Below, one piece after another: positions 34,169 to 41,379 of a stretch of 64,000 nucleotides of DNA. The translations under genes were made by a program, and so were the position numbers. This DNA is from Pseudorhizobium flavum (lineage in GTDB: Bacteria; Pseudomonadota; Alphaproteobacteria; Rhizobiales; Rhizobiaceae): NCBI RefSeq assembly GCF_902502825.2, contig NZ_LR723670.1, positions 1,860,001-1,924,000 on the forward strand, written 5' to 3'. Positions within the stretch are counted from its first letter, which is position 1. Each line of letters starts with the position of its first letter. The notes beneath the pieces are model-generated. The model saw only the letters and a program-made list of their open reading frames with translations. It had not been told where the DNA came from and made no database searches.

Positions 34169-34651
34169 TCAACTTGGATCAGACTCGTTCGGGTCTGATT
34201 TATTCGCGGCCAGCTTTGGAAGCATAGCGGGCACGGCGGTTGCTTCCAATCCCAGACCCGCTATCACTCCAATCCCTGCCGTCGCCCAGATGTTCGCTGC
34301 CGTCGTCAAACCCTCGACCTCCCGCCGCGCTGCACGAACCATGATCGCGCCCGCACCGAGAAAGCCGATCCCTTGTACAATGCCCTGCAGCACGCGGGAT
34401 AGATCTCCAATCTCCATTCCGCTTTGCAACGGACCTAGTACGAAAAGTGCTGCACCGACGGCCACCAGCATGTGCGTCCGGACGCCAGCGCTTCTTCCCT
34501 TCAGTTCCCGCTCATATCCAAGGATTCCGCCGAGCACCGCCGCAAGTACCAGGCGCACCGTAATGCGTGTTATGGTAGAAACGTCTGGAACATCGGAGAA
34601 CTCACTGGACCAGCGTTGACCAAATCTCCGCTCCCACGGCAGCATCCTCAT
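34169..34651 (-). CDS. MgtC/SapB family membrane protein
   Basis: 160-residue inner-membrane protein with four hydrophobic segments and the MgtC N-terminal signature: VLGGILGYERELKGRSAGVRTHMLVAVGAALFVLG, then GIGFLGAGAIMVRAARREVEGLTTAANIWATAGIGVIAGLG. The family helps survival in low magnesium and inside hosts and modulates F-ATPase in some pathogens. The C-terminus ends shortly after the last membrane segment (LPKLAANKSDPNESDPS), on the short side for the family, with its final codons inside a hairpin. The ATG at 34651 was chosen from several closely spaced Met codons. Confidence 0.85.
   Translation of the reverse strand: MRMLPWERRFGQRWSSEFSDVPDVSTITRITVRLVLAAVLGGILGYERELKGRSAGVRTHMLVAVGAALFVLGPLQSGMEIGDLSRVLQGIVQGIGFLGAGAIMVRAARREVEGLTTAANIWATAGIGVIAGLGLEATAVPAMLPKLAANKSDPNESDPS
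34178..34204. other. Hairpin with T-rich tail at the 3' end of the MgtC-like gene
   Basis: Stem ATCAGAC (34178-34184) / GTCTGAT (34193-34199), 8-nt loop, then TTATT on the plus strand. It overlaps the last codons of the minus-strand MgtC-like gene and would act as a terminator only for plus-strand transcription. Confidence 0.45.
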
Positions 34652-35006
34652 GTTGTTTGTACAGTCGCAGCGACGCTGCAGTGCCATCCGGAAATCTGGT
34701 TGGCAAGTGCAAGTTGCTGCACACGCCGCGATGGAGGTCCCGATCCTGGAATGTGGCCCGGACAGGCCCCCGGTTTAAGCCTTCGGTCGACTGGGAAGCC
34801 TCATGCGGTGAACGCTCCAGCTCGCGCTTTCAGGCAACGGCAACAGGCGGTGCGCTCCTATATTGTCGGGCCTAACGCCTTCCACGGAGCACCGACCTTT
34901 GGTGGTACGCGGACAGCGCTCACCAACCACCCCTCATCCCGAATTCGGCACCCGCAATCTTCCCCTAAGATGACGATTGCGCTGCTGCATCTATATACGA
35001 TCTGTT
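34652..35006. other. Divergent intergenic region without recognisable features
   Basis: 355 bp between the MgtC-like and YkvA-like genes. No family match, repeat or operator was recognised on either strand. Confidence 0.45.
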
Positions 35007-35399
35007 ATGAAGAGGTGGATGAGCAGTTTGCGCGAATGGGCCCGGTCGCTGAAACGCGATGTCGTGGCACTCTGGGTCGCTGCAAGAGACCCGCGCACTC
35101 CGCTCGGAGCGAAAATCGCTGCAGCCTGCGTCGCGGCTTACGCCTTGTCTCCTGTAGACCTGATCCCCGACTTCGTGCCTATCCTCGGTTACCTGGATGA
35201 CCTGCTGATCGTGCCTCTTGGTATCGCTCTCGCGATCCGCTTGATTCCCCCTGGCCTGATGTCCGAATTCAGGGTACTTGCTGAAGGGATCAGCGCGCGC
35301 CCGAGTAGTCGTGCAGGACTTTTAGTCATTATCTTGATCTGGGCGCTCGCAGCTGGGCTGGCCGGCTGGTGGGCCTGGGAGGTCTTGGAAACGGGCTGA
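35007..35399 (+). CDS. YkvA/DUF1232 family membrane protein
   Basis: 130-residue protein with the DUF1232 core [54 protein letters not shown] and a C-terminal membrane segment [22 protein letters not shown]. The motif [21 protein letters not shown] is diagnostic of the family, whose function is unknown. The ATG at 35007 opens the conserved basic N-terminus; the frame extends to 34977 without family similarity. It stands alone, followed by a strong hairpin at 35448. Confidence 0.87.
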   Translation: [130 protein letters not shown]

Positions 35400-35447
35400 T
35401 CCGTTGGAGCGGGCGCCCTCAAGAGTCTCCGGCACCGAAGATATCCA

Positions 35448-35470
35448 CACAGGCAACTAGGTTGCCTGTG
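35448..35470. other. Perfect hairpin downstream of the YkvA-like gene
   Basis: 10-bp stem CACAGGCAAC / GTTGCCTGTG with a 3-nt loop TAG. No T-tract follows, so it could be an RNA 3' end stabiliser or an operator. Confidence 0.5.
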
Positions 35471-35582
35471 ATCCGCCCCCGCCGAGATCCGATAAAGCCC
35501 GTCTAGCTCCCGTGTGATTGACCCCACGTGCTGCCAACGAGATGCACCTACCTGATTACATTTTCCCTAGGCTTTGGTAGTC

Positions 35583-35596
35583 TTGACCGCTGTCAA
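35583..35596. promoter_or_regulatory. FNR/FixK-like site (TTGAC-N4-GTCAA)
   Basis: A symmetric 14-bp site with half-sites TTGAC and GTCAA around CGCT, fitting the TTGA-N6-TCAA core of FixK/FNR boxes. It ends 27 bp before the ATG of the oxidase-like gene; that is close for activation, so it may repress or be a chance match. Confidence 0.4.
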
Positions 35597-35623
35597 ACTT
35601 GGCTCTGACAGGAGGGGATTGTC

Positions 35624-36025
35624 ATGCCACGGCTAGCAAATCTGTATTTCAAGACTGCGATCTGTTTTCTCATCCTCGGCATCATCATGGGTCTGCAGAT
35701 GTCGATTTCACACGATCACGCCGTAGGCGGTGCCCATGCTCACAACAACCTGCTCGGCTGGGTGACCATGGCGATCTTCGGCGGATACTATGCGCTGAAC
35801 CCTGCCAAGGCTGAAACGCGGCTCGCCCAGCTGCAATACTGGGTCTACACGGCAGGCGTCACCGTGATGATCCCCAGCCTCTACCTGCTGCTCGGCGGCA
35901 ATGCCGCCATGGAGCCGCTTGTCGCAATCTCGTCGATCGTAACGTTCGCCGGCGTCCTGTTGTTTGCCGGGGTTATTTTCACCCGGCCCAAGCCGATTGC
36001 TGAACCGGCCGCAGTACCGGGCTGA
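35624..36025 (+). CDS. Small four-helix membrane protein resembling a heme-copper oxidase subunit I fragment
   Basis: 133-residue membrane protein with four hydrophobic segments (about residues 11-27, 44-60, 72-90 and 97-118). The stretch ISHDHAVGGAHAHNNLLGWVTMAIFGGYYAL resembles the helix of oxidase subunit I where paired histidines ligate haem. Short stand-alone proteins of this type are common in rhizobia and are often annotated as cytochrome c oxidase-like; no catalytic metal site is complete. It has a strong AGGAGGGG ribosome site, a FixK-like site upstream and a terminator hairpin at 36060. The function is unknown; a role in haem/oxygen or nitric-oxide response is only inferred. Confidence 0.72.
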   Translation: MPRLANLYFKTAICFLILGIIMGLQMSISHDHAVGGAHAHNNLLGWVTMAIFGGYYALNPAKAETRLAQLQYWVYTAGVTVMIPSLYLLLGGNAAMEPLVAISSIVTFAGVLLFAGVIFTRPKPIAEPAAVPG

Positions 36026-36059
36026 GGGGCATCGGACCAGGCTGCAGGTTGATCAGAAT

Positions 36060-36088
36060 GGCGGGCGGATTCTCGGCGCCCGCCCTTT
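36060..36088 (+). terminator. Terminator-like hairpin after the oxidase-like gene
   Basis: 8-bp stem GGCGGGCG (36060-36067) / CGCCCGCC (36077-36084), 9-nt loop, then CTTTCC. It separates the accessory region from the convergent glycan cluster. Confidence 0.55.
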
Positions 36089-36095
36089 CCTGGCG

Positions 36096-36854
36096 TCAGC
36101 CGCAGACGAAAGTCGGAGACTCGACCGCATAGTGGCGCTGGCCGCGCTCAAGAAGGTAGACCTCGCGCTCCGGATGATCGCGAATGACGAAGCCGGCACT
36201 GCGCAGCATCGCCTCCATCGCAGCCGAATTGGGCAGAAACCAGTTCGTCGGGTCGTTCGCATAGCGTTCCTCGACGAAGAACAGTTTCGGATAGTCCGGT
36301 CGGTCAAATACCGCCCATTCGGAAAAGTCGTAGTTTTCCTTGAGTTCAGGTAGACGCTCATCGCCGCGCTGCAGGCACTGGAAGAGCATCAGGTCGTCAG
36401 CGACGTGCTCGTAGATCAGGTCGAGGGCGAGCAGCGGGTGCCGCAGGTGGTACAGAACGCCCATGAAGATCACCAGGTCGAACCGCTCCTTGAGCTTCGG
36501 GACGTCGTAGACGGACATCTGAAGATATTCGATGTCCAAGCCCTCGTGCTTGGCTGCGAACCGCGCCTGTTCCAGGTAGCGGGGATCGGGCTCGAGGCCA
36601 ACGACCCTCCCAGCGTTCCGCCTCTTCATTTCCATCGCGTAGAAGCCGGCATTGCAGCCGATATCGAGGACGCTACGGCCTTCCAAGTCATCTGGAATAA
36701 CATGCCTGAAGCCCTGCCATTTGAAGTTGGGGTAGTCGCCGAGAAAGTGCTCTGGCGCCGTTTCGACACCGCCGATCCGCATGTTCTGGAACCACGGACC
36801 AAGGCTGTCGATCTGTTCCTTCAGGTGGCGTCCCGGATCGCTACGTGCATCCAT
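36096..36854 (-). CDS. SAM-dependent methyltransferase, CmoB-like (TIGR04290 type)
   Basis: 252-residue class I methyltransferase. The SAM-binding motif I is LEGRSVLDIGCNAGFYAMEMKRR (about residues 58-79), followed by VVGLEPDPRY (motif II). The N-terminal part WFQNMRIGGVETAPEHFLGDYPNFKWQGFRHVIP is shared with the tRNA wobble-uridine enzyme CmoB, and FDLVIFMGVLYHLRHPLLALD is also CmoB-like. The genomic place, the last gene of a glycosyltransferase cluster, argues for methylation of a sugar or glycan rather than tRNA. The ATG at 36854 was chosen; the frame upstream to 37169 overlaps the next gene and is not conserved. Confidence 0.85.
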   Translation of the reverse strand: MDARSDPGRHLKEQIDSLGPWFQNMRIGGVETAPEHFLGDYPNFKWQGFRHVIPDDLEGRSVLDIGCNAGFYAMEMKRRNAGRVVGLEPDPRYLEQARFAAKHEGLDIEYLQMSVYDVPKLKERFDLVIFMGVLYHLRHPLLALDLIYEHVADDLMLFQCLQRGDERLPELKENYDFSEWAVFDRPDYPKLFFVEERYANDPTNWFLPNSAAMEAMLRSAGFVIRDHPEREVYLLERGQRHYAVESPTFVCG

Positions 36855-36933
36855 TCGTACTATCCCATGTCTGGTTGACCGTTGGCGGCGGGAATCGGCC
36901 CAGAGCATCAGTGGTTTTGGGCCTGGCTTCCCA

Positions 36934-38049
36934 TCAAGCGGAAATGCGTTGTCGCGGATGTCGTTCCGTCGCCCTCCCCGGCGGGATCGCCAGAAGCGCC
37001 TCCACCAGTTCCCGCGATCGGGCGAGCCCCGTATGGTCTGCAAGCACCCTTGCCTGGGCGGATGCAGCGATTTCGTCCCGTTTTGCGTCGTTCGCGGCGG
37101 ATAACGCCGCCACGACGTCGGCGGTGTCGCGTGCGATGATGATCGCGTCCTGGTGCGGCAGAAGCTCATCCAGCCCGCGCCAGTAGTCGCTGATGATCGG
37201 CGTCCCGCAGGCGGCCGCCTCGAAAAGGCGCACGCTGGGCGACCAGCCGGCCTCGATCATGTCGGCCCGCGTCACATTCAGCGTAAAGCGCTGGCGGCTG
37301 TAGAAGGAGGCGTGCTCGGCGGGCGGCAGGTGCTCGATACGCTCCACATTCTCCGGCCAATCGATCTCCGCAGGATATTGCGGACCAGCGACGACGAAGC
37401 GTCTGTTCGGCAGGCGGCGCGCGACGTCCAGCAGCAGCCTCTCCACGGTCGGCTGGCGATCGGGACTGTAGGTACCGAGGTAACCGAGATCCCATTCGAA
37501 CGCCTCGCCGGTATTGACGTAACGCGCCGGATCGACCGAGCAATAGAGGGCGACAGCATTCCGTGAGCCGTAAACCTCCTCGAGCCTTTTCAACACCTCA
37601 CCACCCGAGAACGAGAAATAGGCGTCGAAAATGGGTATCTGCCGCCGCGCCAGGTATTCCTCGTCATTCCGACCGAGCTTCGCAAGTGTCACGGGCGTGT
37701 CGATGTCATAGAAGCAGAGGCGCTGCGGAGACATGGCCACCACTTCGTCGATTACCCTGACGCCCTCGGGTACGTAGGAGCCGATGATCACTGCATCTGC
37801 CGACCTTATCCGGTCTGGGTAATTCCCGATCAGATCCTCCACCTGCGTATAGTACTGCAGTTCGCAGAAGTCCGGCGCCGGCAGATCGCGCTGGCTCGCG
37901 TACCAGGGAACGTCGCGCTCCAGGAATAGCACATGATGACCCTCCTCCTTCAGGCCCCTCAGGAGCGCCCGATAGGTGGTGGCATGCCCATTGCCCCAGG
38001 AGGACGAGAGGGAAAGCCCGAGGACAATGATGTCGAGTGATTGTCTCAT
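36934..38049 (-). CDS. CgeB-type glycosyltransferase (third of three tandem copies)
   Basis: 371-residue cytoplasmic GT-B fold glycosyltransferase. It begins MRQSLDIIVLGLSLSSSWGNGHATTYRALLRGLKEEGHHVLFLERD; the C-terminal donor domain has RLFEAAACGTPIISDYWRGLDELLPHQDAIIIARDTADV, typical of the Glyco_trans_1_2 (CgeB) domain. The ATG overlaps the upstream gene's stop codon (ATGA). It shares layout with the two genes upstream but is clearly diverged in sequence. Donor and acceptor are unknown. The frame extends upstream to 38271, but that part runs inside the neighbour. Confidence 0.88.
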   Translation of the reverse strand: MRQSLDIIVLGLSLSSSWGNGHATTYRALLRGLKEEGHHVLFLERDVPWYASQRDLPAPDFCELQYYTQVEDLIGNYPDRIRSADAVIIGSYVPEGVRVIDEVVAMSPQRLCFYDIDTPVTLAKLGRNDEEYLARRQIPIFDAYFSFSGGEVLKRLEEVYGSRNAVALYCSVDPARYVNTGEAFEWDLGYLGTYSPDRQPTVERLLLDVARRLPNRRFVVAGPQYPAEIDWPENVERIEHLPPAEHASFYSRQRFTLNVTRADMIEAGWSPSVRLFEAAACGTPIISDYWRGLDELLPHQDAIIIARDTADVVAALSAANDAKRDEIAASAQARVLADHTGLARSRELVEALLAIPPGRATERHPRQRISA

Positions 38050-39134
38050 TCGGCAGCCTCCAGTTTCTCGGCATGGCGGCGGAAGAGGAGATCCACCGTT
38101 TCGGCGCGGTGGGCATAGGTGTGCTCGGAAAGGACACGCTGCAGTGCCCGCTGTCCGATCTCCTTCGCCCGCTCCTGCGAAAGACCGCCGAGGATGTCGG
38201 CAACGTCCCCGCCGTCCCGCGCCACGAGGACCTCCTCGTCCGGCTTCAGGAACAGATCGATACCTTCCCAAAAATCCGTGATCAGGCAGGCCCCTGCCCC
38301 GGCAGCCTCGAAGACGCGGGTCGCTGGCGAGAAACCGTTCTCCGCCATGCTGGCTCGCGAGATATTCAGAACCGCCTTGGGCGTCACGTTGAAGGCATTG
38401 TGGTCGCGTGTCGACACGTGACCGATGTAGTTGACGTTCTGGGACATCGGCTTGTCCTGCCAGCCGGAGCCACCGAGCAGGAAGGTCTGGTCGGGAAGCC
38501 GCGAAGCGGGATCGAGAAAGAACTCCTCCACCCGCGCCTCGCGATCCGGAAGCCGATTGCCGAGAAAACCGAGATCAGCAGTGAAGCGCGGTTCAGCGGG
38601 AACCGGATGATGCGTCTGAGGATCAAGGGCGTTGTAGATCGGAATGCACTCCTGCGCGCCGATGAAGCGATAGGCGTCGACGACGGGATCACCGCCGCCG
38701 TAGGTGAGGACCATGTCGATCTTGCTGAGCGCGCCACGTAATGGATGGTCCGGCGCTCCCCGGACCTCCGCCAAAGTCGCGGGTGCGTCAACGTCCCAGA
38801 AAATCTTGAGCGCTTCCGGCCGCGCCTTGCGCAGCAGTTCCTCGAGCAGGAAATCGTCCTCGAAACCGACACCGCTTGCCTTGACGACGATATCCGCTGT
38901 GGCGGCTTGCTCAGTGGCCGTTTTCAGAGCACCCACAGTTCCTTCGTAGACGACGACCTTGCACCACTCCGGCGGGTCGATGTCGCGGTTCTTCTGCCGA
39001 TCATAGACGTCCGGCTCGTAGAAGGTGATGTCATATCCTTTCTCTGCCAAAGCGCGCAAAAGGCCGCGGTAATAGGTGGCGGCCCCATTCCAATAGGCGG
39101 AGACAAGGCTTGATCCGTAAAAGTCAATCTTCAT
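38046..39134 (-). CDS. CgeB-type glycosyltransferase (second of three tandem copies)
   Basis: 362-residue GT-B glycosyltransferase starting MKIDFYGSSLVSAYWNGAATYYRGLLRALAEKGYDITFYEPD. The acceptor-side N-terminal domain has the N-G-A/N-x-T-Y-x-R pattern also seen in its neighbours. The C-terminal donor domain carries TRVFEAAGAGACLITDFWEGIDLFLKPDEEVLVARDG. The start overlaps the upstream gene by 4 nt and the stop overlaps the downstream ATG. No signal peptide or membrane segment, so it acts in the cytoplasm. Confidence 0.88.
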   Translation of the reverse strand: MKIDFYGSSLVSAYWNGAATYYRGLLRALAEKGYDITFYEPDVYDRQKNRDIDPPEWCKVVVYEGTVGALKTATEQAATADIVVKASGVGFEDDFLLEELLRKARPEALKIFWDVDAPATLAEVRGAPDHPLRGALSKIDMVLTYGGGDPVVDAYRFIGAQECIPIYNALDPQTHHPVPAEPRFTADLGFLGNRLPDREARVEEFFLDPASRLPDQTFLLGGSGWQDKPMSQNVNYIGHVSTRDHNAFNVTPKAVLNISRASMAENGFSPATRVFEAAGAGACLITDFWEGIDLFLKPDEEVLVARDGGDVADILGGLSQERAKEIGQRALQRVLSEHTYAHRAETVDLLFRRHAEKLEAAE

Positions 39135-40261
39135 TCTGCGGCCTCCGCGGTAGTTGCATGGGCAGCTTCGGGGTGGCTTCCGAGATCAGCGAGGAAGGAA
39201 AGGAGTTCCTCCACGCGATGGCGGCAAGTATGCCGTGCGAGGATCCTCTCCCGACCGGTGACAGCGAGTTCGCGTGCGAGGTCCTGATCAGTGAGCACAC
39301 GGCGAAGATGCTGCCTCATCTCCTCGCCATTGCGCGCAACAAGGAAGTCGGTGCCGGGGCGAAACAGGCCTTCACAGTCCTCCCACGGCGCCGAGATGAG
39401 GGGAATGCCGCAGGCCAGCGCCTCAAACACCCGGATTGTTGGAATCCCCGGCAGATTTTCGACGTAGGGGCGCCGCGGGATATGCATCGTCACGCGATAT
39501 CGGGCGAAAGCCTCGGGCACATCGGCATTGGCGATCCAGCCCTTGTAAGCGATGCCCGCTTCGGCGAGAGACGCCAGTGCCGATTGCGGGTAGCGGACGC
39601 CATGGACGGTCGCCGTCAGATGAAGATCCCGTGCGGGAGCCACCAGGAATTCTGCAATCTCGGCTGTCCGCTCGTCATCGCCCCAGTTGCCGATCCATAC
39701 GAGGTCGCCAGTCTTTTCCACATCCGGCATCGGCTTGAAGATGCTCGTGTCCGCCGCTTCATGCCATGTGAGAACGTTGCGGCCCCAACCCGCTTCGAGG
39801 TAGCGCCGGCGCAGCGTTTCACCAAAGGCGAGCACGCCGTCGTAGTCCTGGAGGTCGAGACCGCCGATATCCTTCTCGGCCGAAACCGCCCGGTGGTGCG
39901 TGTCGTGAAAAAGGAGAGCAAACCGCCCTCCATGCCTGCGCACCCGGCCGATTTTCTCCACCAGGGAAGGTTCCGACCACTCGTGGACCACCACGACGTC
40001 GGCATCGGCCAGAGCTGCCTCGTGATCGAAATCGGCCCCGTAGATCCGCGTTTCGAGGTCCGGGAATGTCGCCCGGAAGCGCTCCAGGGGGGCTGTCCCC
40101 TGGTCCCGGACCAGATTTTCGCGGCTCCAGGCACCTTCCGGTTCCAGTGCAACGGCATCATGTCCCCGACGTATCAAGTCACGCATGACGCCGCGCATGA
40201 AATGCGCATTGCCATGATTCCAGTCCGACATCAGGGAATGGGTGTAAAAGATGAAACGCAT
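39131..40261 (-). CDS. CgeB-type glycosyltransferase (first of three tandem copies)
   Basis: 376-residue GT-B glycosyltransferase starting MRFIFYTHSLMSDWNHGNAHFMRGVMRDLIRRGHDAVALEPEGAWS. The middle linker GDLVWIGNWGDDER and the donor domain RVFEALACGIPLISAPWEDCEGLFRPGTDFLVARNGEEM mark it as a CgeB-type (Glyco_trans_1_2) enzyme. The ATG at 40261 follows a GTG at 40264; both sit 3-5 nt from the upstream stop. A C-terminal alanine/histidine-rich tail (PEAAHATTAEAAE) is unusual. Substrate unknown. Confidence 0.88.
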   Translation of the reverse strand: MRFIFYTHSLMSDWNHGNAHFMRGVMRDLIRRGHDAVALEPEGAWSRENLVRDQGTAPLERFRATFPDLETRIYGADFDHEAALADADVVVVHEWSEPSLVEKIGRVRRHGGRFALLFHDTHHRAVSAEKDIGGLDLQDYDGVLAFGETLRRRYLEAGWGRNVLTWHEAADTSIFKPMPDVEKTGDLVWIGNWGDDERTAEIAEFLVAPARDLHLTATVHGVRYPQSALASLAEAGIAYKGWIANADVPEAFARYRVTMHIPRRPYVENLPGIPTIRVFEALACGIPLISAPWEDCEGLFRPGTDFLVARNGEEMRQHLRRVLTDQDLARELAVTGRERILARHTCRHRVEELLSFLADLGSHPEAAHATTAEAAE

Positions 40262-40263
40262 CA

Positions 40264-41379
40264 CTACTCCGCAGCGGTCAGTGTGTTATTTTTTGTTCGC
40301 AGTTCGGCATAGATTTCAGCCATGGCACGGGCTTGGGCTTGGATTGTGAAGTCCAGCGATCGTTCATAGGCCTTCACTGCAAGCATGGCCCGCAGATCTG
40401 CATCATCAGCCAACCGGTTGATCGCCTCGATGAACGCCTCCGGGTCATCAGGGTCGGCAAAGCAGGCACAGCCGTCCCAGAGCTCCCGATAGGTGTCGAT
40501 ATCGGACAGAACGAGCGCGGCGCCCGCACGCGCAGCTTCAAGCGCTGCCAGCCCGAACGGCTCGTAGACGGAGGGCGAGACGACGATTCTCGCTCGTCGC
40601 ATCAACGAGATCGTATCGGCATAGGATAGTTCGCCCCTGTGCTGCGCGTGCGCGATCGGCGTGTACTGTCCACCAGGCCCGTCATTGGCGCCGGCCATGA
40701 TGACTGGCCATCGGGTTGCGGCAGCCGCTGCATCGAGCACCCTGCCGTTCTTCCCGTCATCCCACCAGCGTCCGGCGGCAAAGACCATGTCGGTCTTTTC
40801 GGCAAGCAGGTTCTCAAGCCGGCTGCCGTTGTGAATGACGCGCATTGCCGGGATGGATCCGTAGGCTTGGGTAACCATTTTTGCGTGGCTATGACTGGGT
40901 GAAATCACGATGTCCGCACGCTCAAGTCCTTGGCGATTGAGGTCCTGCTGCCAAAGCCAGTCTTGAGGAACGGGTTGTCGGCGCACCCCGGCGAACCAGG
41001 TAACAACGCAGGAGTGGGAGACGGCGACGACAGGCAGATCGGTTGGGATCTCCGCGGCCTGCGAGGGAAGGTTTAGGTGTAGGACATCCGCACCCACCTC
41101 TCGACCGAGCTCGGCAATCAACCGCGGAACGTCTGAAAGGTCGCTCTCGGCGGAGACGAGCCAGTCGAGTGCCGCGTCCAGATGGACAAGCTGCCCTACC
41201 TGCTCTGCCTCTTCCACCTTCTGGGCTGACGGCGCGGGGCCCAGACAGGCGAAGACGGTTTCCACTCCATGGTCGCGCAACTCGGCGGCGAGATCCATCG
41301 CGTAGCGCCAGACGCCGCCGATCGCGTCGACAGTCATCAGCAATCTCATGTCACAGGCGGGCGACCATTGCTGCGTCAC
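40264..41379 (-). CDS. Family 4 glycosyltransferase
   Basis: 371-residue GT-B enzyme of the GT4 group. The C-terminal donor-site signature VVSPSVYEPFGLAALEAARAGAALVLSD contains the E-x7-E motif. The N-terminus MRLLMTVDAIGGVWRYAMDLAAELRDHGVETVFACLG is typical of prokaryotic GT4 transferases. The GTG at 41379 was chosen because it overlaps the upstream stop (GTGA) and has an AAAGGA ribosome site 7-8 nt away; an ATG at 41349 is the alternative and would remove 10 residues. It lies between the hydrolase-epimerase fusion and the CgeB-type genes. Confidence 0.87.
   Translation of the reverse strand: MTQQWSPACDMRLLMTVDAIGGVWRYAMDLAAELRDHGVETVFACLGPAPSAQKVEEAEQVGQLVHLDAALDWLVSAESDLSDVPRLIAELGREVGADVLHLNLPSQAAEIPTDLPVVAVSHSCVVTWFAGVRRQPVPQDWLWQQDLNRQGLERADIVISPSHSHAKMVTQAYGSIPAMRVIHNGSRLENLLAEKTDMVFAAGRWWDDGKNGRVLDAAAAATRWPVIMAGANDGPGGQYTPIAHAQHRGELSYADTISLMRRARIVVSPSVYEPFGLAALEAARAGAALVLSDIDTYRELWDGCACFADPDDPEAFIEAINRLADDADLRAMLAVKAYERSLDFTIQAQARAMAEIYAELRTKNNTLTAAE

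Noticed and set aside
34169..34651. MgtC-like gene as a truncated pseudogene
   Set aside because: The C-terminus is short, but all four membrane segments and the signature blocks are intact, so I keep it as a gene.
36096..36854. Calling the methyltransferase CmoB (tRNA modification)
   Set aside because: It is shorter than CmoB and lies in a glycosyltransferase operon without cmoA; similarity to CmoB is limited to the SAM domain and its N-terminal lead.
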